A model generated the notes under the pieces. It was not told the DNA's origin, made no database searches, and worked only from the letters and a program-made list of their open reading frames with translations. A DNA stretch of 64,000 nt. Origin: Calonectria ilicicola. Lineage: Eukaryota > Ascomycota > Sordariomycetes > Hypocreales > Nectriaceae. A program made the position numbers and the translations under genes. Where the stretch lies: positions 2,170,001 through 2,234,000 of the forward strand of contig CP085828.1 in the NCBI GenBank assembly GCA_020809705.1, given 5' to 3'. Position 1 is the stretch's first letter. The number at the start of each line of letters is the position of its first letter. Positions 44,880 through 57,943 of the stretch are shown here, one piece after another.

Positions 44880-46909
44880 CTAAAACCAACCCCATGCCCA
44901 TCGCCCTGCATCACTTTTGACCATGTCTGGAGCTGGGGGCACTGGCCCGCCCGTACTAGCCTGCTCCTCCCGAGCCGCTGTCCATACCTGAGCCTTTGCT
45001 GGGAGCAAGCCCCTCAGAGTCTCGACCCCAGGCGACCGCCTCTTCCACAGCCCGCCGCCCCTGGAAGGGTTAACTTCTTGTTCAGCCGTTGCCGGAGACG
45101 GCGGTTGCATGCCGTCCGGCAATTTGGAAGTTACACAGGACGGATCGTCTTTGTCTTTTCCTACCCGATCAAGGTTGGGAGAGGGCGAGTGCTGTGGCGA
45201 TGATGCCGGCAGTTCTTCAGACGTCACACGCTTTCCCTTGTTCACCGAATCCCTGGCTGCCAGCCGCCCTCTGACCCGCACCCCTCTATGGAGGCTCGTC
45301 TTTCTTACGGGTACAAGTGGTGCTGTGCAAGCAGCGGAATTTGCCGGCAGAGGATACTCATCTGCATGATTTGCGTCCAGTTGAGGGCATGCTTTGATGG
45401 GGAATGTAGCATGGGTTTTGGTGAGTGTGCGTGGAGCATCTTCATCCTCCGCCATCCGTCGCATCGCCTCAGCCGCCCTCTCAACACCCCAGTGTCGTTG
45501 GATGAGCAGCAGCAGGGAGTTTGGCGCTGGCCTTGGACGAGGGGACCATGGTGAGAGAGAGTTGTGGAGTTTTAGAGATGCCGTCGCCACTGTATCGACC
45601 CTGCTTTGCACACTGGACACTCCACTGCCCCAGTCTGAGAGGTCTGAAGCTATTAAAGTGGGAAAGGCCGTGTGACGATATGAAAGTCGAATGTGCGAGT
45701 ACCCTACCTCGCAGCCCCCCAATTCCGCCGTAAGGTCCTCCATCAACTCGTCCGAGTGTAGGATGCGCTTGTACCGCGATTTCCGGGTTTGGGATATCTG
45801 ATTGAGATCGATTCGGATCTGAGCTAAAATAAGGATGGCGGCTGATCCTGCTCCAATGGTGCTGGACCCTGTTCGTCAGCCAACCCACCCTGGTCGTCTT
45901 CCCAAAGGCCGGCCAACCTACATTGGGAAAGTCTGCTCTTGCAATACTTGTAAAATAGATGAAATTCCAGTGGGCAATATCTCGACACTGAGGTCGTAAA
46001 GATTGCCAAATTCAAATTGGTTCCCTAGAGGAGCTGTCAACAACACCGTTCATCCAAACGCCAGCATGCCCACTCTCTCCACAAACCTTGCTCTTGATTA
46101 ATGGTCAGCCCCATGCAAGTCCCTGACCGCCCCAGGTTTGCCTCCCCGGTCGCGACTGGTGACGGCCGCCCGGAGACCTCAATACCCACCCACCAGGTGT
46201 GCTGTCCAGGAGCGGTAACCTCTGACGTGACCTCGACATGAGGGGTCAGTACATATGCTAGTCCCGGTCGCTGTTGGACGTCAAGAGCCTCCGCTGGGGC
46301 AGGAAGATCAGATAGGTGCGGTTGATTATGGCTGGCAACGAATGGCGATGTGAGATCTGCCAATGTATCATGGAGATTGGATATAGGGGCACGCAGCTTT
46401 GGAGCCCGACTGATGCCGCAGCCGGCTGAAAACGTGGCCGCAGATGAAGGTCCACCCTAGGACCCCTTCTCTTTGGCATCAATGCGTCTCCCGCGTGTCT
46501 TCTTCACAGTCAAGCGTGCAGATGATCCGGCTTGCAGATGGGGATGGGGTGGACTGTCATCCCACGTCCAAGACTTAGTCTCCTGCATGGGACAAAGAGG
46601 ATCAATATCTGACCTGTAAAATGGCACACATTCGCGATCAACGAAATAATTTTCCTTGCCCGCCACCGGATGGGCCTCATCTGATATTCTGCGCCTTCCG
46701 GCAGAGGGCGCTTCAAACCTCTCCCGAAGGCCGAGCCCGTCTTTAGCACCGTTCACAGCCAGCTCGGCTGTGCAGCTCGACGTCACATCTCCGCAACGGG
46801 CGTTGTTCTTGACTATTCTCAGGGGGCTTGGTTTGTCACGAGTGCTCTGCTGCCTGTTGGCGTGGAGCTCTTGGAGAGGAGACGGCGCCTCACTTTTCAT
46901 TGATGACAT
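44880..46909 (-). CDS. Conserved-looking fungal protein of unknown function (618 residues)
   Basis: Not assigned to a named family. Minus-strand exons are 46909-46508, 46456-46087, 46024-45922 and 45861-44880; phases agree throughout. The N-terminal third is polar. A folded middle follows with HVEVTSEVTAPGQHTWWVGI, FEFGNLYDLSVEILPTG, SSILQVLQEQTFPITIGAG and LAQIRIDLNQISQTRKSRYK. Next comes a helical block (ILHSDELMEDLTAELGG; WGVERAAEAMRRMAEDED), then a basic disordered tail ending in the aromatic RWAWGWF. Donors are weak: GTGAAG after residue 134, GTTTGT and GTAGGT. The first intron (51 nt) has an in-frame stop, so retaining it truncates the protein. The third exon could instead start at 46033. 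I chose the ATG at 46909; only GTG lies further up in frame. Confidence 0.72.
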
Positions 46910-47586
46910 GCCTGGAGGAGGGAGGGTGTGAGCAAACTTGTCGATCGCGTAACTCTTATGCCTCAAAGCCTTGGGCCGAGAAGGAGCCAGCACTGGTGCA
47001 TAAAAATAGCCGCCGAGGATGAGTCTGGATCGAATTTTGCAAGGGTTCTAGAGGTTTTGGTGTGGTTGGGCCATGCACAGGATGGCGGGCTGTGATTTGA
47101 AATGGATGTGATGAAACAAGCGGGCTGCAGTAATTCAAATGGAGGAGAAACAGGACCAAAGCGCTACTGCGAGGACGACGGAATGAAATATGATGTGTCG
47201 TATTATTGCCAATGCTGTCCTCGGGTGTCAAAGCAGACAATGATGATGATCTGGCAATGTGTGGCGTTAAGAAGTATGAGAGTGAGGGCGAGCGTGATGC
47301 GATACCAATTTCTGATCAATGGAAAATGAGGAGTCGCTGTATTGGCTACGAAAAGCAAAACTCTAAAGGGTATCAGCAGCCTCGTTGCTGCGAAGGTGAC
47401 AGACTTGAGCAATGACAACCTGGCGTAGGAGGGCAGAGCGTGACTCGGCAGTTGGTGGTCGGGCAGTTGTGACAAACCAACTCAGACATTGCCACCCACG
47501 GCGATCATTGCAGTTTTCTCGGCTGGCAAGAGCCACAGAACTGAGGAAGGAGAAACCCCGCCCAGGACGCAAACCTCCGCCGGGTC
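46910..47586. other. Intergenic region between two minus-strand genes
   Basis: 677 bp holding the promoter of the 618-residue protein gene and the 3' end of the E2-like gene. Overlapping short ORFs on both strands, none with motifs. Confidence 0.45.
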
Positions 47587-48754
47587 TCATGATGCACTCC
47601 CCAGGGTGCGCCGGATGTTCTCTTTGACTGATTCCACGTCGTTGTCCTCCATTGCCAAGAACCGGAGCTTCTTCACCGTTAGCACTTTGTCCTTTACTTC
47701 ATCAGGGCTGGTTGGGTGCATCTGCTTACCAAGTCGTCTGGCGTTGTCACGGAGCCGTAGAGGACAGGCTCTGACAGACTCGCGGCAATGCCTTTTTTGA
47801 CCCTGTCTTCCCAGACACCATCCCAGTTCCATTCCCCGGGATGTCTTGATCCAGGGGATGCTTCCTTCCTTTCTGAGCCACTTTCAGAGCCCTGCGCATT
47901 CTCCCCATCTTGCTTCTCAACATCGTCTGCTGATACAGCATCCTCCGGCAATTTCCCAGCAGCTCGGCGGTGAGTTCGCCACGCATGCCAAGCTCCAGGG
48001 TTGCCTGCCGCTTCTAAAGGCAGCGTATCCAGCACCTCTTCGGAGTTGAATGCGTCCCGGATGTATCGCAAAATCTCGTACGCCGAGACCGTTTTCCTGT
48101 TTGTCTGCATGTAGATCGGTACTTCCTCTCCTGGTGAGGCCTTGGACGCTGGTGTGCTCGAGTTGCTGACGCCCACTTGACCCGTCGTGGGAGTCGCGAC
48201 CTGTTGTCCGCTGGCCTGCCTTGGTGTTCCAAAATTTCGTCTACCTCGTCCGAACCATTGTGGGAAACCATGGCGCAGACTGAATCCTCCGGGGGGCAAC
48301 CGTTCCTGATCCGATGCGCTGACGGTTCCGCTGTCTTGGATATCAGTTGTGTACATATATGTCGTGAGAGGTGTGATGAGAGGATGGAACATGTCGGTCG
48401 AAAAGGTAACTAGAGGCGGAAATTGAGGGTAGGAGTCAGGGAATGAGATTTGGAATCTGAGGACTGCAGGAGAGTAAGGTCCTGAAGCTTGTCATCAGTA
48501 TCGTGGACATCGCCTGGGTTGATCAAACTCACCCTCTCGCACAAATAAAACGCCCGACCACATTGTAGGGTCCCCCGGCGTCAAACTAACAAAAACTCCT
48601 TCCAGGCGTGCTTGCTTGAGTCCTGCGCTGTTCCTCCCATTAGCATCATGGTATAGGGTGAGACGAAGTCTAGAAAAGGGGCCGGTACGGACAACTCGGA
48701 GTACAGTTGCTGCTTGCGCATAGAGGGCAGGGCCCCGGTATTGAGTGAACCCAT
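47587..48754 (-). CDS. E2-fold protein without catalytic cysteine (FTS/AKTIP-like)
   Basis: Ubiquitin-conjugating-enzyme fold, probably a non-catalytic variant. Minus-strand exons are 48754-48693, 48627-48533, 48481-47730 and 47670-47587, giving 330 residues. The UBC fold reads GLKQARLEGVFVSLTPGDP, WSGVLFVREGPYSPAVLRF, QISFPDSYPQFPPLVTFST and DMFHPLITPLTTYMYT. Where active E2s carry the HPN box and catalytic Cys, there is none; no Cys occurs in the domain. This matches AKTIP/FTS of the FTS-Hook-FHIP complex, which links dynein to early endosomes, including in Aspergillus. Distal to the fold are a disordered linker, the helix VSAYEILRYIRDAF and the block GNPGAWHAWRTHRR. Intron 1 has a GTCCGT donor with a CTAAT branch site; intron 3 has a perfect CTAAC. 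The FTS assignment is inference from the fold and the FHPL stretch. Confidence 0.78.
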
Positions 48755-49205
48755 TCTGCTCTAACACTGCCAAAATGACACAGACTGACAAGCAAGTTCT
48801 ATAGACGCGCGACGGTTGACCAAGACTTGAAGTGGTTGTTGCATGCACGATGCCTCAGACACGATTGGGCGGTGACGAAGGCGGTCTACAATTCTGCCAG
48901 ACAAACCCGAAGTCAAGGCCCATGGCGGGGTCGCATGGCGGGGTTGCACGCGACATGCGACAACGAGATTCAGAGTGAAGCATGGTTTTTTTTTGTGCTC
49001 CGCGCCGCCTGATCTCCAGAGAGCATTATATTTCAGCAAGAGAAAGATAGTGTCTGTTGATATAGCTGGGTATTGACCAGCGAACGTCTAATTCAAAATA
49101 AACATGCCTCCCATCATGATAACATAGCCCTTTTTATACCGACCCGCATCCGTAAACCCCTCTTTGTGGCTCATTTGCGCGCAAACCTTGGACGCGACGA
49201 AAAAT
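48755..49205. other. Intergenic region
   Basis: 451 bp: promoter and leader of the E2-like gene plus the 3' region of the CCDC124-type gene. No coding signal. Confidence 0.45.
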
Positions 49206-49929
49206 TTAGTGGCCAAGGCGGTTCTCAATCTTGGATTTCTCCTGATCCTTGATCTGCTGAATGTCATCCTTGCTAGCGTTGTACGACGCCGAGACCTGGT
49301 TGAAGGGGTTGTCGGGGTGCTTCTCAAACTCCTTCCTGATTCTTTGCTTGCGCTGCTCCAGGCGCAGACCAGTCCCGCTGCCGTCCTGCTTCATCTCCTG
49401 GAGACGACGCTCCTCGTATTTTGCATAGGCGGCAGGGAAGCGCCTCTCGGGATGTCGGTCGACCTTGCCGTCGTCGCCGCCGGTGGTGAGCGACAGCGCA
49501 TCGAGGGCATTGTCGATGCCGCTTGCGCTGAGGGTGGAGGGCTTGTCGCCATCGAGCTGAGAGAGGTCAAGGCCGCGCGACTTTTTGACGGGAGCCTTTG
49601 ACTTCTTGGGGCCCTTGCCGGGGGTGTTGGCATCGTCCTCAGCCATCAGAGCTTCTTTTTCAGCCTTCTTGCGCGCAGCGTCCGCTTTCTTGGCTGCATC
49701 GGCGTCCCTTTTGTCATGGATGTCAGCTCTGCATGATGGTGGCTCGTATCTCACGGCATCCTACTGCTGCTCACCTCTTTGCGTTGTTTTTCGCGCCCTG
49801 CTGCCACTGAGCGTCCTCGACAGCGTCCTTGCGAGCGTTCTCGGTGGCGGCCTTGTTCGCAGCAGCCTCAGCCTTGCGAGCGTTGCCCGCAGCCTTCTTG
49901 CTGTTCTCACCTCCCTTTTTCCCAGCCAT
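49206..49929 (-). CDS. CCDC124/Oxs1-family ribosome-associated protein
   Basis: Small, highly charged coiled-coil protein of the CCDC124 family (DUF1014). Members bind ribosomes or act in stress responses (Oxs1 in fission yeast; Lso2 of budding yeast is a shorter relative). Minus-strand exons are 49929-49775 and 49707-49206, 218 residues, the usual size. The N-terminal coiled coil opens MAGKKGGENSKKAAGNARKA and continues across the intron as DADAAKKADAARKKAEKEAL. A Lys/Pro linker follows, then the conserved C-terminal region with HPERRFPAAYAKYEERRLQE, KQRIRKEFEKHPDNPFNQ and SASYNASKDDI. The intron begins GTGAGC. The ATG at 49929 is in GCCATGGC. The start faces a long gene-free region. Confidence 0.92.
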
Positions 49930-52900
49930 GGCTAAGTCGGGACGGTCCGGGTGGCTGCCAAAGTTTCGGGAGAAACGGGCGCGGTCGTGTTGGGGGAAAT
50001 GAGGATACGGGGGGTGCAGCGGTCGTCGGATGACTTTTCGCGTTGAGGCTTGACGTTGTTGCTTGGTACCGTTCAGCCAAGATACTTACAGCGAATTCGG
50101 TGCAGGTCGCCTAATCTAGGCTGATGCCTGGCATCTCGCTTCGAATGGTGGTGGGCCGGCCCGGACAGTGCTCTGTACAGTCTTCGCCGCACTACACGCA
50201 CTGCCCGTCCAAGTCCAGGCCAAAGCCAGAGCCATGGCCCAGGGTCGGGTCGTATTGTCACTGTCAGCATTCCCATGGCGTCGCGTTGTTTCCGGGACTC
50301 CACACCGGTGTCGTCGGCCAACATGTTGTTCGTACAGCTTTTGATACAATGATTACAATACACAGCCGAAGGTCCCATGGGCAAGTGAGCGAGACACCGC
50401 CTCACCTCTTCCAGTTCGAGCACGGGGCGGGGCGTGATCGGCAGGCAACCCTGGCAACCTGGACCGAAGCGAGCACTCTTCAATATCAGTTTGTGGCATC
50501 ACGCATCAATAGTCATCATCACAACCCAAGCCTCACCAGTCTCGCCGGATTCCGTGCTGCCATCTTGATGCACCCACCTGACATCCCTTATGCAGGTTCA
50601 TGTCGTACAAGGGCGGGTTCCACGCAGTCGGAGCTCTGAGGTCAGCAAGGCTACTGAACTGGGATCTTTTTCTCCGGCTGGGTCACAACGCACATGTACA
50701 GGGTATGCTCAATGTCATCTCGTCATGCAGCCGTCATTGTCAATGCGGCCATACTCTGAGTCAGATTGGACGAAACACAGCAAGTAGGCAGCACTAACGG
50801 CCCGGATCGTGACCAATCCTTCCCGGGCGCTCAGACACGCCTCTGGTGGCAGACTCAGTGGCACATTAGTTTCTGGCTGGCCTCATTCGGGCCGTGCAAG
50901 TTTACAATTGTAAGACACCTTAATCCCAATCAGGGTCATCGTGATTCCCGATCCCTTGGACAGGGACGGGGTCTCATGTCGGCATCTCATAAAGCCTTAC
51001 CATTGTAACTGCGCGGTTCACCAGCTGCAGGGATAGAGTATGTACCAGCTAACCCGAGGCCTTGAATTTCGTGGCTTGGCTGTGTGCATTGTGCATGCAT
51101 GCATACAAGGCTGATCAGCCATCTTACTCTCTTTCTCCAAACGGGCACGGCGCACACCACGAGCCGCTCGTGTTGCTCCTTGGAGATCCGGAGGACCAGG
51201 TTCATCGCAGTCCCCCCGCATTCCCCTCGGAGGAGCGCCCTTAATGAGGAGGGGAGGGGAGATCAATGGATCAATCCAGGGCTCGTCCCGATTCGGTCGG
51301 GGACGCGAGCGACGGACCACCTGACCCGAGTTGCCCTCACTTGTACTCTATAAAACCCTGTTACTATACATGAACAAGGTCTGGCATGGCCGACTTGATC
51401 AAGGGATTGGTGGCCAGGATCACAGCAGAGGATTCTCCTGGCATCCTGAGACTGGTTCACAGCCGTGGAACACGGCGCAGAGCCTGGGATGGGCCCAAGT
51501 CCCCCCTCCCGGATGCGGCGGCTGGCATCACAATTGTCCCACCCCGACGGGAAGGCTCCTACTCCCACGTCGCTATTGCCGTGGACAGGCCCAGAGTCGT
51601 GGGTACCAGACAAGTCGTCAAGCCTCCCCCCCCTTAACAAAGCCGGGGTATGTGATGAGTATGATAGCGGTTGAAACATTGACCGGAGGGGTACCCACTG
51701 GCCTGGGCTTGCGCAACTGGATGAGATAGGAAGTCAGGTGTGAACCCCCTTTGCGCAAGGGAGCGAGCATCGAAGTTAACTGGCTATCTCACCATTGTGC
51801 GCCATGCATCGTAACCCGGGGGTGATGTCTAAAACAAGACTTAGCTGACCGAGGATCTATTGATAGCCCCAGACCTTGCGGGGTGAGATGACCCAGCCTC
51901 CAAGGGATGTGATTACTGGGCTGGATGCCTTCTTGTGGCTCTTGGTCTTTGACCATTGCCCGCTTGTCCAGGATATGAGTCCATCGTCGTTGTGCGTGGT
52001 GCCAAGATTGGAAAAGGAACCACTAGCCTGGGAAGCTGGTTGCCGAGGGCAAAGACTGCTTTGCCGCAGCGGTTGCCCCCCTCCCCTCGTTTGGATAGTT
52101 TCGTGTTGTCTCATCATCCCAAGCATCTCGCCAAGGATATCTCATCTGGCCGCAGCGATTCTTACATATATTAGAGCCCGCAGTTAGGTGGAGCCAAGGG
52201 CTGAAAAGATTTGGCCGCGATAGGCGCTAGATTGGGGGCTTGGTGGCAATGTTTCATTGTGTTAAACAATCAACTGTTTTCCGATCGAGATGGCGCACCA
52301 GGGAGACTTGGACGTGCGCCATCTGTTTAATCCTTGTCAACCAATCATGGCAATCTTGTGACAGCGGAGGAGCGTTGCGCTATCACATGTGCACAATAAT
52401 TGTCTCGGTAATCCCTTGAGCATTGATTGGACCATCCACCAGAAATTTTTCGTGCATCAAGTGGCGTTCGGTTTGGAGGGGGCATGACAAAGAGCTGAAA
52501 AAAGAGGCGACTGGTATTGGAGGGAACCTGTGGCATCAATCGTTTGCCAGCTCCAAAAAGCTGGGGACAGGCAGGGTAAGCTGGAACCCACCCCCTCCCC
52601 CAAGGTTGTATACCGCTTCCGGGGCTGGAGGCGCGTCTAAAATCGCATGTTAACCATTTGTGTTACGTCGCATGTCTTGACGCGAGATAACATCTTTTGG
52701 ATCCCTTGCATATCCACTAACCACAACTCAACGCCATCAACGTCAACCTGGGATGAGTTGATGCTGGAGGTGTGTAAGGCAGCACAAACCTGGCTGATGC
52801 CGGTGAATCCTTCGGGAATTTGCAAACATCAAAGCGTTGTCCTCCTGCAGGCGGCACGGTAAAACCGAGTCTGGTGGTCGTCGACCATGAGGGCACATTG

Positions 52901-54825
52901 GTTGCCAGGGTTGAAAGGACTCAGCTCTGTGCCCGTCCCTGTCATGGGCATGTGTTGTTGGACGGATTTAGATTGGGTGGTCGGTTACGAAGATGCAGAG
53001 ACCCCTGCTATCACCGATCAGCCCTAGGTCCAGGAATAGATGTGACAGGTCATTGTGGTTTGATGTCGCAAAAAAGAGATAGGAATGTGGCATTTTCTTG
53101 ATGAACATGGTGTATCCGCTTCAAACCCCAGCCGTGCCATGAAGGGAAGGGTCGAGAGAGCCCATGAGAGGTGATCCGAGCACGGAACTGCTTGATTGAA
53201 TGGAATTGGAAACTGCAGGCGGAATTGGTATTCTGTCGCATTTGTCGTTTCCGGGGATCGACGGCATGGGACCATGATGGAGCAGGGCTGTTCATCCCAG
53301 GGTCATTCGAGAGGTGAACATTGGCAGTACCCGGTGAGGGTCTCTCCCGCGAGACCGGTGAGCCAGCTCACCGAAACAGGTAATTGGGGGTGTTCGCACA
53401 TTATCGGACCCCGGACCAGAATAAGGCTGCAGAGAGGTGAGATTGGGCCCGATCAAGTGCCTGGATTCGTTGACGTGGCGTGCGGCCCCTCTGGCACAGG
53501 AGAACGGGCGCAACGAGACCCAGTGATCTGGATCAGCCCTTGTCATCTCAAAATGCCAGATTCAGATGGGTGCAGGAGAAAAAGGAAGGCAATGGACGCT
53601 CAAAGCCTCGAAGGATCCGAGCTCAAAGTTTCTGAGGAACATGTCTCTCCTGTCCAGGGATCTGGGCCGTGCTCTCTGTCGATCGGGGGCTGGGCGTGGT
53701 AGACGTCACGGCGATCAGAAAGCTGTGGCGCACGCAAGGAAAAAGAAACGTTTTTTTTTTTTTTGTGTTTAAGGAAAAGGGCGTTATCCCTGACTTTGGA
53801 GGGGGTTGAGGAAAAAAAAAAAAAGGCCGAGAGCCACCGCGTCAATGTGTCAAGTGTGAGGAAGACGATGTGCAGTGTGTCGTGCTGTGTTGTGTCATGC
53901 CGTGTTAATGTGTGCGTATTAGTTGTGTGTGGTATGGTATGAGTTGTGTGAGTCTCGCTCGGCTGCGTATCATCCAATTCGTCCGGATAAGCCAAGCGTC
54001 ATTCCCCGTGATGGAAAATTGCTGCGTATCACGGGATCGTGCCGCCCCTGCAGTACTGACCTCAGCTCAGCTCCCGCCAGCTATGAGACTGACGACACGA
54101 AAGCGAGACGAGGGAGGGAGGAATAGCTCTCCCGCAACTGCGACTACGCGGCAGGTACTCGCTGGTGACAAGTTTCAATTCGTTCCCTCTACCTCAACCC
54201 CCCCTCATTTTTGGCATCCAGCACCCTCCCTCCACTCCCTCCACTCCCATCGGCCCCTCAGGCTTCTCCACCCGTGCGACAACCCTGGCCCCCTTTTCGA
54301 AACCTTCGAGAATGCGAGAAAAGATGGGGCGACCAGCGGTCAGTCTGACAGCCCCTGCCTTGCCCTCGCAGCTCATTACAGCACTTCTCCAGAGGCATGC
54401 GCCCGCTCGCGGGGCTCCTCAGCTGGCTGACCAGTCCGTCCAGGTTCCGCCCCCCGGCTCCCGGCCCCAGAAGCCTGGACTGGAGCTCGTCGACTGTGGA
54501 TGGAACATTGGAGCCCTGGATTCGGCGCTGGTGCGAGCCCGTCAACTGGTACCCTAGGAACTAGCCCCCGTCATCCCCGGGGAATTATGGTCAGTGAGCC
54601 TACGTAGCGCCTACGTATCCAATGTAGACGGTCAACGGTCTGCACCGAAGGCTGGCGGGGCGCTGGGCAGGGCAATCAACACGAGATGATGAATGGATCC
54701 TCTCAAATTGCCATTTTCAGGCGCCTCGTCGCGGACGTGCGGGCCAGGCTCTTGCGCACACTGCACAGGCTCTTTTGCACATGCTCTCCCTCTCCCTCTC
54801 TCTCACTTGCCCACACACACACACT

Positions 54826-54902
54826 TGGAGCCCTGGAGAGCCCCGGAGCCCTGGGAGGCCCTGGGAGGCCCTGAAGCCCTGAGGCCCTGAGGGTCCTGAG
54901 GC
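54826..54902. repeat. Degenerate GGCCCTGR repeat
   Basis: About eight imperfect copies of an 8-9 nt unit (GAGCCCTG, GAGGCCCTG, AAGCCCTGA), preceded by a short CA run and a TCTC run. Confidence 0.8.
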
Positions 54903-57900
54903 GGGGGGAGGAGGAAAGGGAGGGGAGCACAGAGGCGGCCGTGGCCATTGCATTGATTGATGCATCAGAATGATCTGAGCATCAATCTGTTGCTTCCACC
55001 CTGCCCCATGTCCGCCAAGCGAAGCGCTGGTGAAAAGGCGCTCGGGTTCCCAAATAGACCCTTTCATTACATGATTTATTTTGGCAGCATAGTGTCATGA
55101 TGAGGTGTTTGACACCTTTGAAACTCTAACCATCTATGGCCACTTTATTTTCTTTTTCGACGTGAGCCCGCCTGTCTTCCTACTGGTCAATTTGCTTTTT
55201 CCCATTTCTTTTTCCCATTTAAATTTTTTTCTTTCCTTTTCCCTTTTTTGACAGGCGGAGGGCCGGTAATGCATCCGTCATTCCAGAGTCCATACTGACG
55301 GGACGCAATCAGATCAACCCAGTCCACCGGGACACTCGCCCGCGGCCCCTTTTCCCCTGGCCCATCCACCCGAGACGGCCACTCATCCACTCGGCTGCTC
55401 CCCTCCGGTGGGGCGCCATGCGACGGGCTCCCAGACAGGTAGCCTCCTCGTAGCACAAGACCTAATGGGTACCGGCACACACTACCACTATCGCTAGGGC
55501 CGGAACCCAGGGAGAGGCACCCGGAGGTTGGAAACTATGCCAGTGTGGCACGTCATTGGACAAGACCAAGCGCCCACCCTTCTCCGATGACGACAAGAGC
55601 TTTTTGAGGCTGCGGAGTCACGGCTGACGCGACTCCTTGGCGCTGTGCCCGGCTGGCGGTGAGCCTTGTCGTCCTGCGGCCCTGTCGGCGAGCCGTCGAC
55701 CTCGGCATCGGGGCGGCAACTTCGCATAATGCAGCACCGTTGACGTCTTGGGCTTCACCGACGGTAGCATTCACAGCGCATTGGATGGCCAGAGAGATCT
55801 GTCGCCGCCCGGTAAGCGCCCGCGTCGTCGGTATTCGGACCATAAAAAGCCAGTCTGGATGAGAGACCCTGCTGTTGATGCACGACATGCGTACATGTAT
55901 ATCACTATATATGGCACCTGGTGTGTGTCTGGGACTTGGGAGAGCTACGCGTAAAAGAGCAACGGATGCGCAGCACCCTCCACCATGCTGCCAAGGGCTT
56001 CCCTACATACATGACGATGACAGCCGGTAGCGGTTGATTAATTTCAAAGAAGGAAGGAGTTGGATCTGATGACTGACTGTTCTGGCAATGCCCTGTGCGG
56101 AGTGCGTGGATCCCTCGGATGCAATGGAAGGGGAACACATACCATATTGGACAATGTTGCGCTGCACGTCGTACTTGATTATGATCCCCCTGTACCGCCA
56201 ATGCTAAAACCTGCTTGAATTGCGCTGAGCGAGCAGTTCGTTCAGATGGGGAGGGCTCATGTCGAGGGCAAGGATGGCTTCATTTCTGGTGACAGCCCTA
56301 TCCTTGGTGTTGATGGGACGGAGCCACTTGTCGGGGCAAGTGAATCCTCATCCCAAGGCCCTCTTTGGAAACTCTTCTTCTCACTTTAGTTTGCATCTGT
56401 GGAGTCGGCAGGCCTTCCGGCATTCTGTTGTTGGGGGCTGACGGCCCAGCGGGTTGGGTGAGGGTGGGCCGTTTCCAGGGTCGTTAGCAGCGAGTCAGGG
56501 AGACCCCAGAGACTGGCGTGGGCCTATTCGTGATGCCCAATTTCCTGGTTTAGGGCCCTGGCTCGAAACCACGACCGCCAGAAGAGAGATACCCATCATC
56601 ACCGCCAGTCTCAGCTCTGGACTGGCGGCCAAAGATGGTGGCGGGCAACGCCGGCTCCACGCGACTGGGCGAGGCGAAGGGTCCGCTGTGGCCTGGCGGT
56701 GACAGTGTTTCGAGTTCCTGATGGAGGACAACAGAGCCCTCTTTTAACAGGCATTTTTTCGCGCCGTTTCACCCACACCTTTCCACATAGTCGCTTGCCA
56801 TGCTAATCATGCACGCTGGCATACCACCTCATGGCATATCTATCCGAGAATGCATCAATCGTAATCGTTTTGAGTTGTGTGCTGTTCTGCAGCTCATGCC
56901 AATCAATGAGCGACTGGCGGTGACATTCAATTTGTCTCTTATCATACTTTTTTTTTTTTTCTTTTTTTTTTTTTGTGTGTGACTTGGTCCTTAAAAAAAA
57001 AAAAAAAAAAATCGCCTTTGGCGCTGACCGACCCAAAAAGCGCCCCCCATCTTATTTGGTCCACCAATTGGGACTCGTTTGACCGCGCGAGCCCGGGCTA
57101 ATAAATAGTGGGAGCATCGTCGTAGTCTAATACACCGTTTCTAATATGAGGTTGCTTCGTGCGTAATATTCCAGAAAGCTTCGGCCAAGTTTTCGCGTGG
57201 CTCCTAGGCTGAGCTTCTTTGTCATCCGTAGTTTTCTCTTTTGATGTGACAACTCGTCTCAATGAACTGGCCTTTGCCTGCCGGCAACTCTGGATGGAGT
57301 CGCTTTAGGAACCCTGACACTATCATGGGTATCTGCGGCCCCGCTACTGTCACGGGCCTTAACACTGCATACGAACAAAACGACTCAGGTCTATCAGAGT
57401 GTCTCGAAGCGGGAGGATGCTGGCCAATCTATACCTCCAGACACCCCTTTTTGGTAACCACCCGAGAATGGCGCATCTCGGCCTAGATAGGTGTTTATCG
57501 GCCGACTAATGTGTGATGAGGCTGCATCTGGGCCGAGAGCAACTCGCCGGACGCACACCACACCCATGCATCATGTCAATAATAAGAGCAAGACCCGCCA
57601 GGCTGATGTCCGAAGTTGTCTCGGTAGTGTGCCGTGACTGGGCTCGGGAGACGATGAGGAAAATGTTCTGCCGAAGCGGCTGTGCGCTGTTACATGACAG
57701 CGATACGATGGGGCTGCAGTGCAGTGCCACAACGGTGTTGGCAATTTCATCACCAGTGGACTAACGTATGACTCTTTGTTGCATCATGGTTATCTGCTGG
57801 CGCTTTTGTACATTTGGCCTCGTCGTCGGGAATGGGTCCTGTGTGAATAGGGCTTTGTCTGCAGCATGCAAGTGGTTCGCATGCAGAGCCTGGCCTATAG

Positions 57901-57921
57901 AATAACAGGCCGGGAAGAGTT

Positions 57922-57943
57922 GGCATGGCATGGCATGGCATGG
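57922..57943. repeat. (GGCAT)n pentamer repeat
   Basis: Four tandem GGCAT copies plus two bases. Confidence 0.95.

Noticed and set aside
44880..45746. 288-residue protein starting at the Met at 45746
   Set aside because: Codons upstream in the same frame continue the fold (RIDLNQISQTRKSRYK), so the Met is internal.
47694..48392. E2-like protein starting at the Met at 48392
   Set aside because: That Met lies inside the UBC fold; upstream exons restore the missing half.
53912..54557. Overlapping 172- and 130-codon plus-strand ORFs
   Set aside because: Pro/Ser/Ala-rich in GC-rich DNA, start codon and motif support lacking.
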